DNA of 64,000 nt from an uncultured Gammaproteobacteria bacterium (GCA_902512305.1 CABXIU010000005.1:62001-126000), one strand, 5' to 3'; counted from the stretch's first letter, positions 1-10,524 are shown. Notes: a model not told the origin generated them from the letters alone. A program made the numbers and translations.

Positions 1-1430
1 TTTTAACTGATTTAGAAAAAGATAAAAACGCCGTACTTTTCATTGATGAAATTCATACATTAATTGGTGCTGGAAGTGTTTCTGGAGGCTCTTTAGATGC
101 TTCTAATCTTCTAAAGCCAGCTTTAGCTGATGGTTCTTTAAAGTGCATTGGCTCTACTACTTATGAAGAATTTAGAAAAGTGTTTGAAAAAGATCATGCA
201 CTTGCAAGACGTTTCCAGAAAATTGATATAGATGAGCCTTCCGTTGAAGATACCATTAAGATTCTCCATGGTTTAAAAAAGTATTATCAAACACATCATA
301 AAGTTAAATTTTCATCAGCAGCTCTTGCTTCTGCTGCTGAACTAACTCATCGACATATTGGAGATAGGCGCCTTCCAGATAAGGCAATCGATGTAATGGA
401 TGAAGTTGGCGCACTTCAGCAGATTCTGCCTAAATCAAAACGCAAGATTAATATTGGGGTTTCTGATATTGAGAATATTGTTGCTAAACTCGCTAGAATC
501 CCATCAAAACAAGTTAATAGTGATGATAAGTCTCAACTTAAAAATCTTGAGAATGATTTAAAACTAGGCGTTTTTGGTCAAGATAACGCAGTTGACTCAT
601 TATCAACTGCTATTAAACTCTCTAGATCTGGACTCTCACCTGTTGAACAGCCAATGGGTTCATTTTTATTTGCCGGACCAACCGGTGTTGGAAAAACTGA
701 GATTTGTAAGCAACTATCCAGAATTATGGGCGTTAAGTTGTTGCGTTTCGATATGTCTGAATACATGGAAAGACATTCAATATCTAAACTAATTGGCTCT
801 CCTCCAGGTTATGTTGGATATGATGAAGGAGGACTTTTAACTGAAGCAGTTAATAGCAATCCATATGCCGTTCTTTTGCTTGATGAGATTGAAAAGGCAC
901 ATCCTGATATATTTAATCTACTTCTTCAAGTGATGGATCATGGGCTTCTGACTGATGCAAATGGACGAGAGGTAGACTTTCGTAACGTGATACTTATAAT
1001 GACTTCTAACGTTGGTGCTCAAAGTGTTCAGAGGGCATCCATAGGATTCAATGAGCAGGATCACTCCTTTGACTACGAAGGAGAGCTTAATAAGACCTTT
1101 ACCCCTGAATTTAGAAATAGACTCTCAGAAATTATTTACTTCAATTCATTAAGCGAAGATGTTGTGGTTTATGTTGTAAACAAATTTATTTTTGAGCTTG
1201 AAGATACCCTAGAGCAAAAAAATGTTTCATTAATTGTTTCAGAAAATGCTCGAAAATGGTTTGCAGAAAATGGCTATGACTCAAAAATGGGAGCTCGACC
1301 AATGTTTAGGCTAATTGAAAAAGAAATTCGCAAACCACTTGCTGATGAGCTTCTCTTTGGCAAGCTAAGCGCTGGCGGAATTGTTAAAGTTGATGTTAAG
1401 AAAGATAAAATTACCCTAAATATCTCTTAA
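1..1430 (+). CDS. clpA: ATP-dependent Clp protease ATP-binding subunit ClpA (5' end outside window)
   Basis: AAA+ unfoldase that feeds substrates to ClpP in the cytoplasm. The reading frame is open from base 3, so the gene starts before the window and about 475 C-terminal residues are present. Visible parts are the first-domain Walker B (FIDEIHTLIGAG at about 39-74), the second-domain Walker A (GPTGVGKT at 675-698), its Walker B (LLLDEIEKAH), and an IGF tripeptide at 1041-1049 that matches the ClpP-docking loop. That loop separates ClpA from the disaggregase ClpB. The stop codon directly abuts the surE start, so the two are probably co-transcribed. ClpS and the ClpA N-domain cannot be checked here. 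Confidence 0.95.
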   Translation, partial: LTDLEKDKNAVLFIDEIHTLIGAGSVSGGSLDASNLLKPALADGSLKCIGSTTYEEFRKVFEKDHALARRFQKIDIDEPSVEDTIKILHGLKKYYQTHHKVKFSSAALASAAELTHRHIGDRRLPDKAIDVMDEVGALQQILPKSKRKINIGVSDIENIVAKLARIPSKQVNSDDKSQLKNLENDLKLGVFGQDNAVDSLSTAIKLSRSGLSPVEQPMGSFLFAGPTGVGKTEICKQLSRIMGVKLLRFDMSEYMERHSISKLIGSPPGYVGYDEGGLLTEAVNSNPYAVLLLDEIEKAHPDIFNLLLQVMDHGLLTDANGREVDFRNVILIMTSNVGAQSVQRASIGFNEQDHSFDYEGELNKTFTPEFRNRLSEIIYFNSLSEDVVVYVVNKFIFELEDTLEQKNVSLIVSENARKWFAENGYDSKMGARPMFRLIEKEIRKPLADELLFGKLSAGGIVKVDVKKDKITLNIS

Positions 1431-2177
1431 ATGAGAATTCTTATAAGTAACGATGACGGCTACAAGGCTGATGGAATTATTCAGCTTGCGAAATCCCTTA
1501 ATGAAATTGCTGAGGTAATCGTTGTTGCCCCAAGTAAAAATAAGTCGGCCGCTAGTAGTTCATTAACTTTAGGGAAGCCTTTAAAACCAATTCAAATCGA
1601 TAAAAATGTTTACGCGATTGACGCTACTCCAAGTGATTGTGTTCATCTGGCTTTGTGTGGGTTTATTAAAGAGACAATTGATTTAGTTGTTACTGGTATT
1701 AATTTCGGAGCAAATCTAGGAGATGATGTTATTTATTCTGGAACTGTAGCGGGAGCGATTGAGGGAAGATTTTTAGGACTTCCTTCAGTCGCAATCTCTT
1801 TGGCTAGTTTTGAATGTAATCATTTTGAAACTGCTGGAACTATTGCTAAGATTCTTGTTGACCAAATTGATAAAGCTCCGTTATCTAGAAATACTATCAT
1901 TAATGTAAATATACCAGATATTCCAATGGATGAGATTTTGGGAATTAAGAGTACTCGCTTAGGAAGTCGTCACAAATCAGCACCCAGCATTCAAGACTCA
2001 CAGAATTCATCTTTATATTGGATTGGAGAAAATGGAAAAGAAGCTGACAATGGGGAGGGGACAGACTTTCATGCAATTTCACACAACTTCGTATCTGTCA
2101 CTCCTTTGCAAATTGATTTAACAAAATACTCTGAAGTGAAACAAGTGTCTGATTGGCTTTCAGATATTGACTATTGA
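1431..2177 (+). CDS. surE: 5'/3'-nucleotidase SurE
   Basis: Metal-dependent survival-protein phosphatase acting on nucleoside monophosphates. The N-terminus [11 protein letters not shown] is the family signature, with the Asn-Asp-Asp metal ligands at residues 7-9. The conserved [22 protein letters not shown] region (split here by function: GxNxGxN, then YSGTVxAA) lies near residues 86-107. Length 248 aa is normal for SurE. The start abuts the clpA stop without a gap, and the 3' end overlaps the convergent glnS by 7 bases. Confidence 0.95.
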   Translation: MRILISNDDGYKADGIIQLAKSLNEIAEVIVVAPSKNKSAASSSLTLGKPLKPIQIDKNVYAIDATPSDCVHLALCGFIKETIDLVVTGINFGANLGDDVIYSGTVAGAIEGRFLGLPSVAISLASFECNHFETAGTIAKILVDQIDKAPLSRNTIINVNIPDIPMDEILGIKSTRLGSRHKSAPSIQDSQNSSLYWIGENGKEADNGEGTDFHAISHNFVSVTPLQIDLTKYSEVKQVSDWLSDIDY

Positions 2178-3850
2178 TTCCAATTATCTCTCAATCCAAC
2201 TGTTTTATTGAACACTAACCCATTTGCTTCGCTGTCCCTACAAAAATATCCCTCTCGCTCAAATTGATATGCTTTTTCTATTTCAGCATCTTTAAGATTA
2301 GGTTCAACATAACCATTTTTAATAATTAGTGAATTTGGGTTCATTATTACTGAAATCTCATCAAATTGAGAAGGATTAGGGTCTAAGAATAGACGATCAT
2401 AAATATTAAATTCAGCTTGAATTGCTTTACTGGACTCAACAAAATGAATCACTCCTTTAACTTTTCTTCCGTCAGCTGGGTTTTTACCAAGAGTGCTCGG
2501 GTCATAAGTGCAATAAATAGTGGTAATGTTATCTTCATTATCTTTATCAACACGAGTAGCTTTTACAATGTATGCATTTCTTAAGCGAACCTCTTTATTG
2601 ATAGCTAGTCGTTTAAATTTATTATTCGGTGCAATTTCCTGAAAGTCTGCCTTATCTATATAGATTTCTTTACTAAAGAATATTTCTCTAGTTCCCATTG
2701 TTTCATTTTGTGGATGATTTGGAGCTTGGATTGACTCCAGCTTTTCTTCTGGGTAATTCTCAATGATTAACTTGATTGCATCAATTACAGCCATTGATCT
2801 TGGAGCATTTGTATTCAAATCGTCTCTAATCGAAGATTCTAAGATTGAAATATCAGTAAGGCTATTAACTTTTGAAACTCCAATTCTTTCAGAGAAATCT
2901 CTAATTGATTCAGGTGTATAGCCTCTTCTTCGAAGTCCTGAAATTGTTGGCATTCTAGGATCATTCCAACCAGTCACAAAGTTATTATCAACAAGAAGTT
3001 TTAATTTCCTTTTTGAGGTTGTTGCATATTCAAGATTGAGTCTTGAAAACTCATACTGATGAGGTCTGTCAGGCTTATTAAACTTGTCTAAATTCTCAAG
3101 AGTCCAATCATATATCCTTCGGTTGTCTTGAAATTCTAGAGTACAAATAGAATGAGTTACTCCCTCAATTGCATCTCCAATGCAGTGAGCAAAGTCATAC
3201 ATAGGATAAATACACCAATCATCTTTTGTCTGATGGTGGGTTTCAAAACGGATACGATAAAGTGTAGGGTCTCGCATACACATGAAGCTTGAAGCCATAT
3301 CAATTTTTGCTCTTAGTACACATTCACCTTCTTTAAACTCACCTAACTTCATCTTTTTAAAAAGGCTTAAGTTTTCTTTAACTGAGGTGTCCCGATAGGG
3401 GCTATTTTTTCCAGGATTTTTAAGAGTTCCACGATATTCACGAGTTTTATCTGCACTCAAAAAGCAGACATATGCTAATTCTTTTTCTATTAGCTCTAAA
3501 GCACACTCATAGAAAATATCAAAATAATCTGAGCTAAATTTAATTTCTTTATGCCAGTTGAATCCAAGCCAACTAACGTCATTCTTTATTGAGTTAACAA
3601 ATTCAATATCCTCTTTTGACGGATTAGTGTCATCAAATCTTAAATTGCAATATCCATCATAATCAGATGCGGTTCCAAAATTAAGACAGATAGATTTGGC
3701 ATGACCAATATGAAGATATCCATTTGGCTCTGGTGGAAAGCGAGTAACGACTTTCTGATGCTTACCTATTGAAAGATCTTCATTAATGATATTGCGAATA
3801 AAATTTGTTCCCTTTTCAGAAGCCTTCTTAATGTCCATAGATCTCAACAT
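2171..3850 (-). CDS. glnS: Glutaminyl-tRNA synthetase
   Basis: Class Ic aminoacyl-tRNA synthetase charging tRNA-Gln. [12 protein letters not shown] at residues 39-50 contains the class I HIGH motif, and TTSKRKL near residue 280 is the KMSKS-like loop (GlnS enzymes typically have MSKRKL). Length 559 aa compares with about 554 aa in E. coli. The first ATG (3850) and a second one four codons downstream are both possible; the second gives a length closer to the family. The 3' end overlaps surE tail-to-tail by 7 bases. A good -10 hexamer lies 24 bases upstream. Confidence 0.96.
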   Translation of the reverse strand: MLRSMDIKKASEKGTNFIRNIINEDLSIGKHQKVVTRFPPEPNGYLHIGHAKSICLNFGTASDYDGYCNLRFDDTNPSKEDIEFVNSIKNDVSWLGFNWHKEIKFSSDYFDIFYECALELIEKELAYVCFLSADKTREYRGTLKNPGKNSPYRDTSVKENLSLFKKMKLGEFKEGECVLRAKIDMASSFMCMRDPTLYRIRFETHHQTKDDWCIYPMYDFAHCIGDAIEGVTHSICTLEFQDNRRIYDWTLENLDKFNKPDRPHQYEFSRLNLEYATTSKRKLKLLVDNNFVTGWNDPRMPTISGLRRRGYTPESIRDFSERIGVSKVNSLTDISILESSIRDDLNTNAPRSMAVIDAIKLIIENYPEEKLESIQAPNHPQNETMGTREIFFSKEIYIDKADFQEIAPNNKFKRLAINKEVRLRNAYIVKATRVDKDNEDNITTIYCTYDPSTLGKNPADGRKVKGVIHFVESSKAIQAEFNIYDRLFLDPNPSQFDEISVIMNPNSLIIKNGYVEPNLKDAEIEKAYQFEREGYFCRDSEANGLVFNKTVGLRDNWNQ

Positions 3851-3873
3851 TGGCGGTAGTTTTATGTGTATAA

Positions 3874-3879
3874 ATTATA
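3874..3879 (-). promoter_or_regulatory. Candidate -10 element of the glnS promoter
   Basis: On the minus strand this reads TATAAT, about 24 bases upstream of the glnS ATG. An upstream TTTAAA at 3895-3900 lies 15 bases away, which is short for a -35 spacer, so only the -10 is credible. Confidence 0.35.
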
Positions 3880-4000
3880 TCATTAAAAGAATAATTTAAA
3901 ATGTAGCGTTTAATGATGAATTAGTTTTAAAAGGAAGATTGTCTAATATTTCGCTATTAATAAAAATACTTTTTTTGGATAGAAAACTGTACAAATATTA

Positions 4001-4747
4001 TTAATTAATAATATTCAAAATTGTTTCCTGAGGAAAAATTTTTCTAAATATTGGTTTTCTGATAAAAATAATATCAGCTTGAACGAGAATGTTATCAATG
4101 TGATGAACTTCACATATATCATAAGGCACAAAATCTATAGAATCTAAGAAAGAAATATAATCGTCTAATTTTGGAGACCCAGCATTATATTCGATAATTG
4201 GGCACTCCATATATATCAACTTACATTTAGATATGGTTTTTTTTCCACCCTTCAAAATATCTAGTTCACTACCTTGAGTATCAATTTTAATAAAGTCAGG
4301 AAAGGTTAAGTTATTTGATTTTGTCACATCATCAAGGGTATTAGTTAATATATTTTTTCCATCCGATGATTTGTAAAAGCTAGTTTGTTCGCGGTAATAT
4401 GAATCTCCCGATAGAGATTTTGAATAAAAGGTAACTTCTCTGACACTATCAGATAATGCCCCTATAAAGTACTTGAAATTTAACTTATCAAGATATTCTG
4501 AATTTTTTTTATTTGCCTCAAAAAGATAAAAACTTCTTTTTTTTAAAATTGATTGATTTAAATAGTCACTGAACTCACCTCTATATGCTCCAATATCATA
4601 AATGATATTGATTTCTACTCCTTTATTTAATAAGTCCAGTAAGACACTATTTAATTTTTGCTTATAGATTGAGTTAAAGATTTTTGAATACCTTTTGCTA
4701 AAAAGTTTAAACAATTTGTACTTAAATATTTTTTTATTGAATTTCAT
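4001..4747 (-). CDS. FkbM-family SAM-dependent methyltransferase
   Basis: Predicted O-methyltransferase of the FkbM family, common in polysaccharide loci. Visible motifs are the SAM-binding YDIGAYRGEFS near residue 50 and the family hallmark FIKIDTQGSELDILKGG near residues 152-168. Length 248 aa fits. The gene is AT-rich and stands alone on the minus strand, divergent from waaC across 191 bases. Its acceptor is unknown; from its position it most likely methylates an LPS core or O-chain sugar (inference). Confidence 0.85.
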   Translation of the reverse strand: MKFNKKIFKYKLFKLFSKRYSKIFNSIYKQKLNSVLLDLLNKGVEINIIYDIGAYRGEFSDYLNQSILKKRSFYLFEANKKNSEYLDKLNFKYFIGALSDSVREVTFYSKSLSGDSYYREQTSFYKSSDGKNILTNTLDDVTKSNNLTFPDFIKIDTQGSELDILKGGKKTISKCKLIYMECPIIEYNAGSPKLDDYISFLDSIDFVPYDICEVHHIDNILVQADIIFIRKPIFRKIFPQETILNIIN

Positions 4748-4938
4748 TATTGGTAATTAGAAAGTAATTAATTGACAATTATTTCTTGGGGATAAATATT
4801 GAAACATTATTAAGATATTTGATAAACATTAAACTTAAACCCAATACCAACTGCAAAGATTAAGGTATTGAATTATATCACCAATTAACCAAATTAATAT
4901 GCAGTGCTGGATGAATGATGCCGTTGTAAAATAGTTTT

Positions 4939-5925
4939 ATGAAAATAGCTATTGTTAAACTTTCTTCGCTTGGTGATATTATTCACTCAATGGTGGCATT
5001 GCAATTTATTAAAAGAAGTTATCCTGATTCACAAATTGATTGGATTGTTGAGGAAAAATATAAAGGTCTTTTGGAAAATAATCTTCATTTAGACAATATA
5101 TTTACGGTAAGTTTACAAAAAGCAAAAAAACGAAAATCTATTTTTTTGTTATTTAAAGAATTAAAAAAAATTAGAAAGTTAAAGGGCTATGATTTTGTGA
5201 TTGATGCTCAAGGCTTATTAAAGTCAGCATTAGTCGCTAAAATGATTTCAACAAAACAAAATGCGGGGTTTGATAAAAAATCTATCCGAGAGCCTTTGGC
5301 GGCAATGTTTTATAATCATAAAGTCTCAGTCGCTTACGATGAAAACTCAATTGATCGAAATGTTGAAGTTATTTGCAGCCCTCTAGGTATTAGCATACAA
5401 AGCATCGATATTATTGATAAAAATCCTTTTATTATTTCTTCATTTAAAAATAAACCCTTAAGTAAAAATTATATTGTTTTTGTTATTGGATCTACCTGGG
5501 ACAGTAGAAATTATCCTAAAGAAAAATATGTTGAAATAGCAAATAAATTGCAAAAAAAATGTCTAACTATTTGGGGTAATGAGTCTGAAAAGATAAAGGC
5601 CAAGTGGATGGCGCTTCAATCTGAGTTTATTGAAGTTGCTCCAAAATTAACACTGGATGAGTTGAAAGGAGTAATTAAGAATTCTACTTTACTTATTGGA
5701 AATGATACTGGGCCGTCACATATGGCTTGGGCTATGAACCTACCATCAATTATTTTATTTGGGCCAACTCCAATTAATAGGGTTTACCAAACTAAGATTA
5801 ACAGAGTTTTAAAATCTAGCTCTAAAGTAGATCACTTCAACTTAGATAAAAATGACTATTCAATTAAGGAAATTCGAGTAGATGATATTGTTGAGATTTC
5901 ACAAGAGTTATTAAGGGTGAATTAA
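4939..5925 (+). CDS. waaC: Lipopolysaccharide heptosyltransferase I (WaaC)
   Basis: GT9-family enzyme that adds the first L,D-heptose to Kdo of the inner core at the cytoplasmic face of the inner membrane. The start KIAIVKLSSLGDIIHSM and the following DWIVEE are typical of WaaC. The C-terminal donor-binding motif GNDTGPSHMAWAM lies near residues 254-266 and leads into FGPT. Length 328 aa matches the family. It has its own upstream region, and the next gene, gmhB, is convergent. Confidence 0.9.
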   Translation: MKIAIVKLSSLGDIIHSMVALQFIKRSYPDSQIDWIVEEKYKGLLENNLHLDNIFTVSLQKAKKRKSIFLLFKELKKIRKLKGYDFVIDAQGLLKSALVAKMISTKQNAGFDKKSIREPLAAMFYNHKVSVAYDENSIDRNVEVICSPLGISIQSIDIIDKNPFIISSFKNKPLSKNYIVFVIGSTWDSRNYPKEKYVEIANKLQKKCLTIWGNESEKIKAKWMALQSEFIEVAPKLTLDELKGVIKNSTLLIGNDTGPSHMAWAMNLPSIILFGPTPINRVYQTKINRVLKSSSKVDHFNLDKNDYSIKEIRVDDIVEISQELLRVN

Positions 5926-6022
5926 TGAAAATTTTAATAATAGATTTGGTGTAAATTATTAATTCTAAACCAGTTTTGTTCTCTCAAAGTTTTTTTAGTT
6001 GTTATAAGGACTACTTGAAAAT

Positions 6023-6550
6023 TTAAAGACTAATCACATCTTTAGATTCTTTAATAGAATTTATTATATGTCTAGCATTTGAATTTAATTCATCATTCTC
6101 ATGGCCACTTTTAACTAGGATAGTCTTTTTAATTCCAGCGTTATTTGCTGCTGAAATATCAGTCTCTTTGTCACCAATCATCCAAGATTCTTCCATACTA
6201 ATATTATGTTTATGTTTGGCATCAATCAACATGCCTGGTTTGGGCTTCCTGCAATTGCATTTAGAGTTTGGATCATGTGGACAATAGAAGGTATCTAATA
6301 TTGAAATACTTTTTTGCTCAAATTGCTTGAGTATCCATGCTGTAAGCTTCTTATAGTCTTTCTCACTGTAATATCCTCTTGCTATTCCTGATTGATTAGA
6401 AACAATAATAATTCTGTAGTTCAGTTTTTGAAAATGTAGGCACGCCTCAAAAACTCCACCAATAAATTTAAATTTTTCAATTTGGTAAAGATAGTTAACT
6501 TCTTCATTAATAACCCCATCGCGATCCAGAAAAATAGTTTTTATGGCCAT
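6023..6550 (-). CDS. gmhB: D-glycero-beta-D-manno-heptose 1,7-bisphosphate 7-phosphatase (GmhB)
   Basis: HAD-family phosphatase that removes the 7-phosphate in ADP-heptose synthesis. The DxD nucleophile motif is LDRDGV (D9, D11) and SNQSG sits at 51-55. A zinc site is formed by C90, H92, C98 and C100, a hallmark of GmhB. Length 175 aa is normal. It is divergent from the 6598 glycosyltransferase across 47 bases and completes the heptose pathway with gmhA, hldE and hldD in the same locus. Confidence 0.93.
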   Translation of the reverse strand: MAIKTIFLDRDGVINEEVNYLYQIEKFKFIGGVFEACLHFQKLNYRIIIVSNQSGIARGYYSEKDYKKLTAWILKQFEQKSISILDTFYCPHDPNSKCNCRKPKPGMLIDAKHKHNISMEESWMIGDKETDISAANNAGIKKTILVKSGHENDELNSNARHIINSIKESKDVISL

Positions 6551-6563
6551 AAAACAGTACGAG

Positions 6564-6569
6564 TATAAT
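6564..6569 (+). promoter_or_regulatory. Candidate -10 of the core glycosyltransferase operon
   Basis: TATAAT on the plus strand in the 47-base gap between divergent gmhB and the GT2 gene starting at 6598. The position about 29 bases before the ATG is sensible; no convincing -35 is seen. Confidence 0.3.
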
Positions 6570-6597
6570 TTGTTTATAGTAAATTAATTAATTTTAA

Positions 6598-7302
6598 ATG
6601 AGTAATCCCCTTTCGGTAGTCATTATTACAAAAAATGAAGAAGATTTTATTGAAGAAGCAATAAAATCTGCTCAATTTGCTGAAGAGGTAGTTGTGGTTG
6701 ATAGTTTTTCAGTTGATAAAACATGTGAAATTGCAAAGAAACTTGGTGCTAGTGTTATTCAAAAAGAATGGCTGGGGTTTGGAGCGCAAAAAAATTTAGC
6801 TGTTAGCCTTGCTTCTAATGAATGGGTTTTTGTTCTTGATTCAGATGAAAGAATAACTAAAGAATTAAAAAAAGAAATTATTGAAACCTTAAAAAATCCA
6901 TCATTTGACGGATATCAAATAGCAAGGCTTAATAGTTTTTTTGGTAAAAATATCAAATCTTGTGGGCTTTATCCAGACTATAGTATTCGGTTGTTTTCCC
7001 GTCTCAAAGGAAAGTTTGAAAATGTGCCTGTTCATGAGAGTGTCAGGGTTAATGGAAGGGTATCAAAACTAAAAAATCATATGATCCATATAGCATATGA
7101 TAATGTTGAGGAATTTATAGAAAAACAAAAAAGGTATGCGAGTCTCAGTAATAAAAAGAAAAGCCTTGTAAGAGCTTTATTTTCACCAATGTGGACCTTC
7201 ATAAATCTCTATTTTTTTAAATTTGGATTCTTAGATGGTCGACATGGTTTTTTGATTTCCAAAATTTATGCTATGTATACTTTTTGGAAGTACTATAAAT
7301 AA
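6598..7302 (+). CDS. Family 2 glycosyltransferase, WaaE/KdtX type (LPS core glucosyltransferase)
   Basis: GT-A enzyme likely adding a beta-glucose to inner-core heptose. VVIITKNEE at residues 7-15 and the DSDE metal motif at 81-84 identify a GT2. The downstream pattern GFGAQKNLA and the conserved C-terminal FxxxYxxxxGFLDGRHGF fit the WaaE/KdtX subfamily. Length 234 aa is slightly below the family's usual ~255. It heads a tightly packed plus-strand core run reaching waaF at 17267. Acceptor assignment is from family knowledge. Confidence 0.8.
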   Translation: MSNPLSVVIITKNEEDFIEEAIKSAQFAEEVVVVDSFSVDKTCEIAKKLGASVIQKEWLGFGAQKNLAVSLASNEWVFVLDSDERITKELKKEIIETLKNPSFDGYQIARLNSFFGKNIKSCGLYPDYSIRLFSRLKGKFENVPVHESVRVNGRVSKLKNHMIHIAYDNVEEFIEKQKRYASLSNKKKSLVRALFSPMWTFINLYFFKFGFLDGRHGFLISKIYAMYTFWKYYK

Positions 7303-7308
7303 AACTAT

Positions 7309-8382
7309 ATGAAAATTCTTTTGATTAAGTACAGAAATATTGGCGATGTATTATTAGTTACTCCTCTAATAAATAATTTAAAGTTATTTTATCCAAATGC
7401 TCAAATTGATATCGCATTGAATCATGGCACTGAAGATATGGTCACTTTAAATCCTAATATTTCAAGAGTTTTGGTCTATGATAGAAAACAAGTAAAGTCT
7501 CAAAATTTTCTTAGAAGAACCATGGAAGAATGTAAATTCCTTTTTTCATTTAGAAAAAATAACTATGAAATAGTAATCAATTTAACTGAAGGAGATCGTG
7601 GTGGTTTAATTGCAAAGTTCTCAAATGCTCCAATCAGGATTGGCCACAAAAGTAATAAATGGCTTTTGAGAAATGCCTATACTCAATTTTTGCCTAATCA
7701 AAAGTTTAGACATACAATTGAAACCAATTTAGATCCTCTTTTAAGCTTAGGAATTCCGATTAAAAGTAAAGAAGTAAATATATATTGGTCTGGTAATGAC
7801 GATGAAATTATTAACAAAGAATTGTTTAATATTGATCAATTTGTTCATATCCATCCAGTATCACGATGGTTGTTTAAATGTATTAATGACAAAATGATGG
7901 CAAAGATAATTGACTTTTGTGAGCATGAGTTAGATTGTAAAGTTGTTCTCACTTCAGATTCTAATAAATATGAAATAAATAAAATCAATACAATACTCAA
8001 GCACTGCTCTTCAAATCCAATAAATTTATCAGGCAAGTTGACTTTAAAACAAACAGCAGCACTTAATAAGAGGGCAAATTTATTTATTGGAGTTGATACT
8101 GCAATTATGCATATTAGTGCTGCAAATAGTGTGCCAGTTTTTGCTTTTTTTGGCCCCAGTGGAGCAGATCATTGGGGGCCATGGGACAACAACTTTCAGA
8201 CTTCAGAGTATTTTGAAAGAAATGGCCGCCAGAGTATGGGTATGCATAGAGTTTTTTCTGAAAACAGAGCTTGTCAGCCATGTGGAAAAGATGGATGCAA
8301 TGGGTCCAAAATTAGCGATTGTTTAATGAATATGGATTTCATTAAAATAAAGAAAGATATTCAGGAAATGATTAATGCGTGA
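7309..8382 (+). CDS. GT9 heptosyltransferase, WaaQ-type (heptosyltransferase III)
   Basis: Predicted transferase of a third heptose to the inner core. It begins MKILLIKYRNIGDVLL like GT9 enzymes. The stretch IHPVSRWLFKC near residues 182-192 closely resembles the WaaQ (RfaQ) donor-site segment. A GVDTAIMHISAAN motif lies near residue 262 and a Cys-rich RACQPCGKDGC segment is near the C-terminus. Length 357 aa fits WaaQ. It overlaps the next gene by 8 bases, implying translational coupling. Confidence 0.82.
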   Translation: MKILLIKYRNIGDVLLVTPLINNLKLFYPNAQIDIALNHGTEDMVTLNPNISRVLVYDRKQVKSQNFLRRTMEECKFLFSFRKNNYEIVINLTEGDRGGLIAKFSNAPIRIGHKSNKWLLRNAYTQFLPNQKFRHTIETNLDPLLSLGIPIKSKEVNIYWSGNDDEIINKELFNIDQFVHIHPVSRWLFKCINDKMMAKIIDFCEHELDCKVVLTSDSNKYEINKINTILKHCSSNPINLSGKLTLKQTAALNKRANLFIGVDTAIMHISAANSVPVFAFFGPSGADHWGPWDNNFQTSEYFERNGRQSMGMHRVFSENRACQPCGKDGCNGSKISDCLMNMDFIKIKKDIQEMINA

Positions 8383-9466
8383 CAACGACATCAGAGTTTT
8401 GCATACAGAATGGTCAGATGGATGGGGCGGTCAAGAAATACGAATAATTAATGAAATGAAAGCTCTAAGAAATCTAGGCATAAGGGTCTATTTAGCGTGT
8501 AGACAGCATTCCTTAATTAAGAGAAAAGCCGAAGAACATAATATAGAAGTTTTTGTATTACCTTTCAGAGGTAATGCTGACCTTTTGACGCTTTCTAAAC
8601 TCATTAGGATAATTAAAACCCACTCAATTGATATTGTTAATACTCATAGTGGCAAAGATACTTGGGTTGGCGGTTTGTCTGCAAAGCTTGCTAGAGTTAA
8701 GTTTATTAGAACACGCCATTTATCAAATCCAATTAAAGAATCGCGATTGAACTTTATTAATGAGTTAGCTGACTATACTTTTACAACAGGTGAAAGTGTT
8801 AAATCTAATATGATTAAAAATAATCGAATTAAACCTGAAAAAATTCAATCAATCCCAACAGGGATTGATGCTAGTTTTTTTGATCCAGCTAAATTTAATC
8901 AAATTGAGTGTAAAAAGCTTTTCAGTATCAGTACTGATGATATTTCCATTGGCATAGTCGCAGTATTAAGAGAGTTTAAAAGGCATGACTTGTTTCTAAA
9001 AATGGCTAAAGACATCAAAAGTAGATTTCCAAACAAAAACTTTACCTTTTTGATTGCCGGTGATGGGCCACAGAGAGATAACATTGTTTCATTGATTGAT
9101 AAATTGGATTTAACAAAAAATGTAAGGATACTTGGACATGTTGATAAAGTTGTGGAGCTTTTTTCAGCACTAGACTTAGTTATTTTAAGTTCAGATTCAA
9201 AAGAAGGTGTTCCTCAGTCAGTCATTCAAGCATTAATGATGAATAAGCCAGTAGTTTCAACTAATTCTGGTTCAACGGTAGACCTATTTCATAAGAATAA
9301 CTTTCAATTAGTTGAAACAAACTCATTCGAAGCACTATCATCAGGTGTAATGCATTTTTTATCCAAGAATCAAGAAATTAATTCTAGAGATTATATTCAA
9401 TTGAACTTTTCATTAGAAGTTATGTCAAGAAAAATTGTTGCTGTATATGAGGAATTACTTTCATGA
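8375..9466 (+). CDS. Family 4 glycosyltransferase
   Basis: GT-B retaining glycosyltransferase. The N-terminal WGGQEIRIINEMKAL is the acceptor-side glycine loop. The donor-side region SSDSKEGVPQSVIQAL near residues 270-285 is the EX7E region, but the second Glu is Gln, a change I also associate with some LPS-core GT4 enzymes. Length 363 aa is typical. It overlaps the genes on both sides by 4-8 bases within the core operon. Sugar and acceptor are not readable. Confidence 0.82.
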   Translation: MRDNDIRVLHTEWSDGWGGQEIRIINEMKALRNLGIRVYLACRQHSLIKRKAEEHNIEVFVLPFRGNADLLTLSKLIRIIKTHSIDIVNTHSGKDTWVGGLSAKLARVKFIRTRHLSNPIKESRLNFINELADYTFTTGESVKSNMIKNNRIKPEKIQSIPTGIDASFFDPAKFNQIECKKLFSISTDDISIGIVAVLREFKRHDLFLKMAKDIKSRFPNKNFTFLIAGDGPQRDNIVSLIDKLDLTKNVRILGHVDKVVELFSALDLVILSSDSKEGVPQSVIQALMMNKPVVSTNSGSTVDLFHKNNFQLVETNSFEALSSGVMHFLSKNQEINSRDYIQLNFSLEVMSRKIVAVYEELLS

Positions 9467-10524
9467 AATTTCTGTTTGGTATAAATAAATTCTTGCCATA
9501 TTTTCAAAAAAAGTCAAAGTCTCATTGTTTAGAAAAAATTTTGGTTGTTTCTAATACTGGACTAGGAGATACAATTCTATCTACACCCGCAATTAAAAGT
9601 TTAAAAAAAAGCTTTCCATATATCCATATAACATTTATGGTTCATAAGAAAATGTTCCCACTTTTTAAAGATTTTGAGTACGTAGATGATTTTGAAATTT
9701 ATAGTCCTGGATTTTTTAATCAAGTAAGAACAGTGTATAAATTAAGAAAGAGGAGGCTTGACACTATTTTTCTTTTTCACTCAAATGGCCCAGAAGATGT
9801 ATTTTTTTCGATTTTAAGTGGTGCAAAAAATATTTTGAAGATGACAGATAATTTAGACCATGAATTCAAACATTGTTTTTCAAATCAGCCTAATTCAAAA
9901 CCTCAGCATGATATAGAAAAAAAACTTGATTTAGTAAGAGTTTATAAACCTAAAATTATTAGTAAGAAATTGTATATTCCAAAAAAATTCTATGAAAATA
10001 TTGGCTTCTTTGAAAAAGATAAAAGTTTTATACATATAGGTTTTCAAATTGGCGCCCAAGATGAATATAAAATCTGGCCAATAAATAAATTTATTAATTT
10101 GGCAAATAAGCTTTGTTTAGAGTATAACAAAATTAAATTTGTTCTATTGGGCTCTACTGAATATGAAATCAATTTAGCTAAAGAATTCTGTGAAGGGCTT
10201 GATGAGTCAGGATTAGTCATAAATTTGTGTGGAAAATCATCTTTAGATGAACTGCCATCAATAATAAATGATTTAGATCTATTAGTTTCTAATGATACTG
10301 GGACATTGCATTTAGCTATTGCTTTGGGTGCAAAGACGGTGTCTCTTTTTGGACCCACAAACCAGAATGAATTTGGACCTTATCAAGACTATAATATTCA
10401 CAGAGTTGTCAATACTGGTAGTCCTGGATTTGTAAAAGACAGGGAAAAAGATTTTAGAAAACATAATTCAATGATGAATATAGATTCAGATGATGTTTTC
10501 TCTTCAATTAATGAGCTTATATGA
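9463..10524 (+). CDS. GT9 heptosyltransferase-family glycosyltransferase
   Basis: Has the GT9 pattern: ILVVSNTGLGDTILSTPAIKSL after a short N-terminal extension of about 25 residues, and SNDTGTLHLAIALGAKTVSLFGPT near residues 280-300. It lacks the WaaC, WaaF and WaaQ signatures, so the acceptor is open; an outer-core or branching heptose is likely. Overlaps of 4 bases at both ends place it firmly in the core operon. 353 aa. Confidence 0.78.
   Translation: MKFLFGINKFLPYFQKKSKSHCLEKILVVSNTGLGDTILSTPAIKSLKKSFPYIHITFMVHKKMFPLFKDFEYVDDFEIYSPGFFNQVRTVYKLRKRRLDTIFLFHSNGPEDVFFSILSGAKNILKMTDNLDHEFKHCFSNQPNSKPQHDIEKKLDLVRVYKPKIISKKLYIPKKFYENIGFFEKDKSFIHIGFQIGAQDEYKIWPINKFINLANKLCLEYNKIKFVLLGSTEYEINLAKEFCEGLDESGLVINLCGKSSLDELPSIINDLDLLVSNDTGTLHLAIALGAKTVSLFGPTNQNEFGPYQDYNIHRVVNTGSPGFVKDREKDFRKHNSMMNIDSDDVFSSINELI

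Noticed and set aside
3852-3862. GGCGGTAGTTT, similar to an ops element, upstream of glnS on the plus strand
   Set aside because: It lies antisense to glnS and no plus-strand operon follows closely; the last bases do not fit as well as at 20460.
5926-6022. Rho-independent terminator between convergent waaC and gmhB
   Set aside because: The gap is AT-rich with a T-run but without a convincing GC stem.
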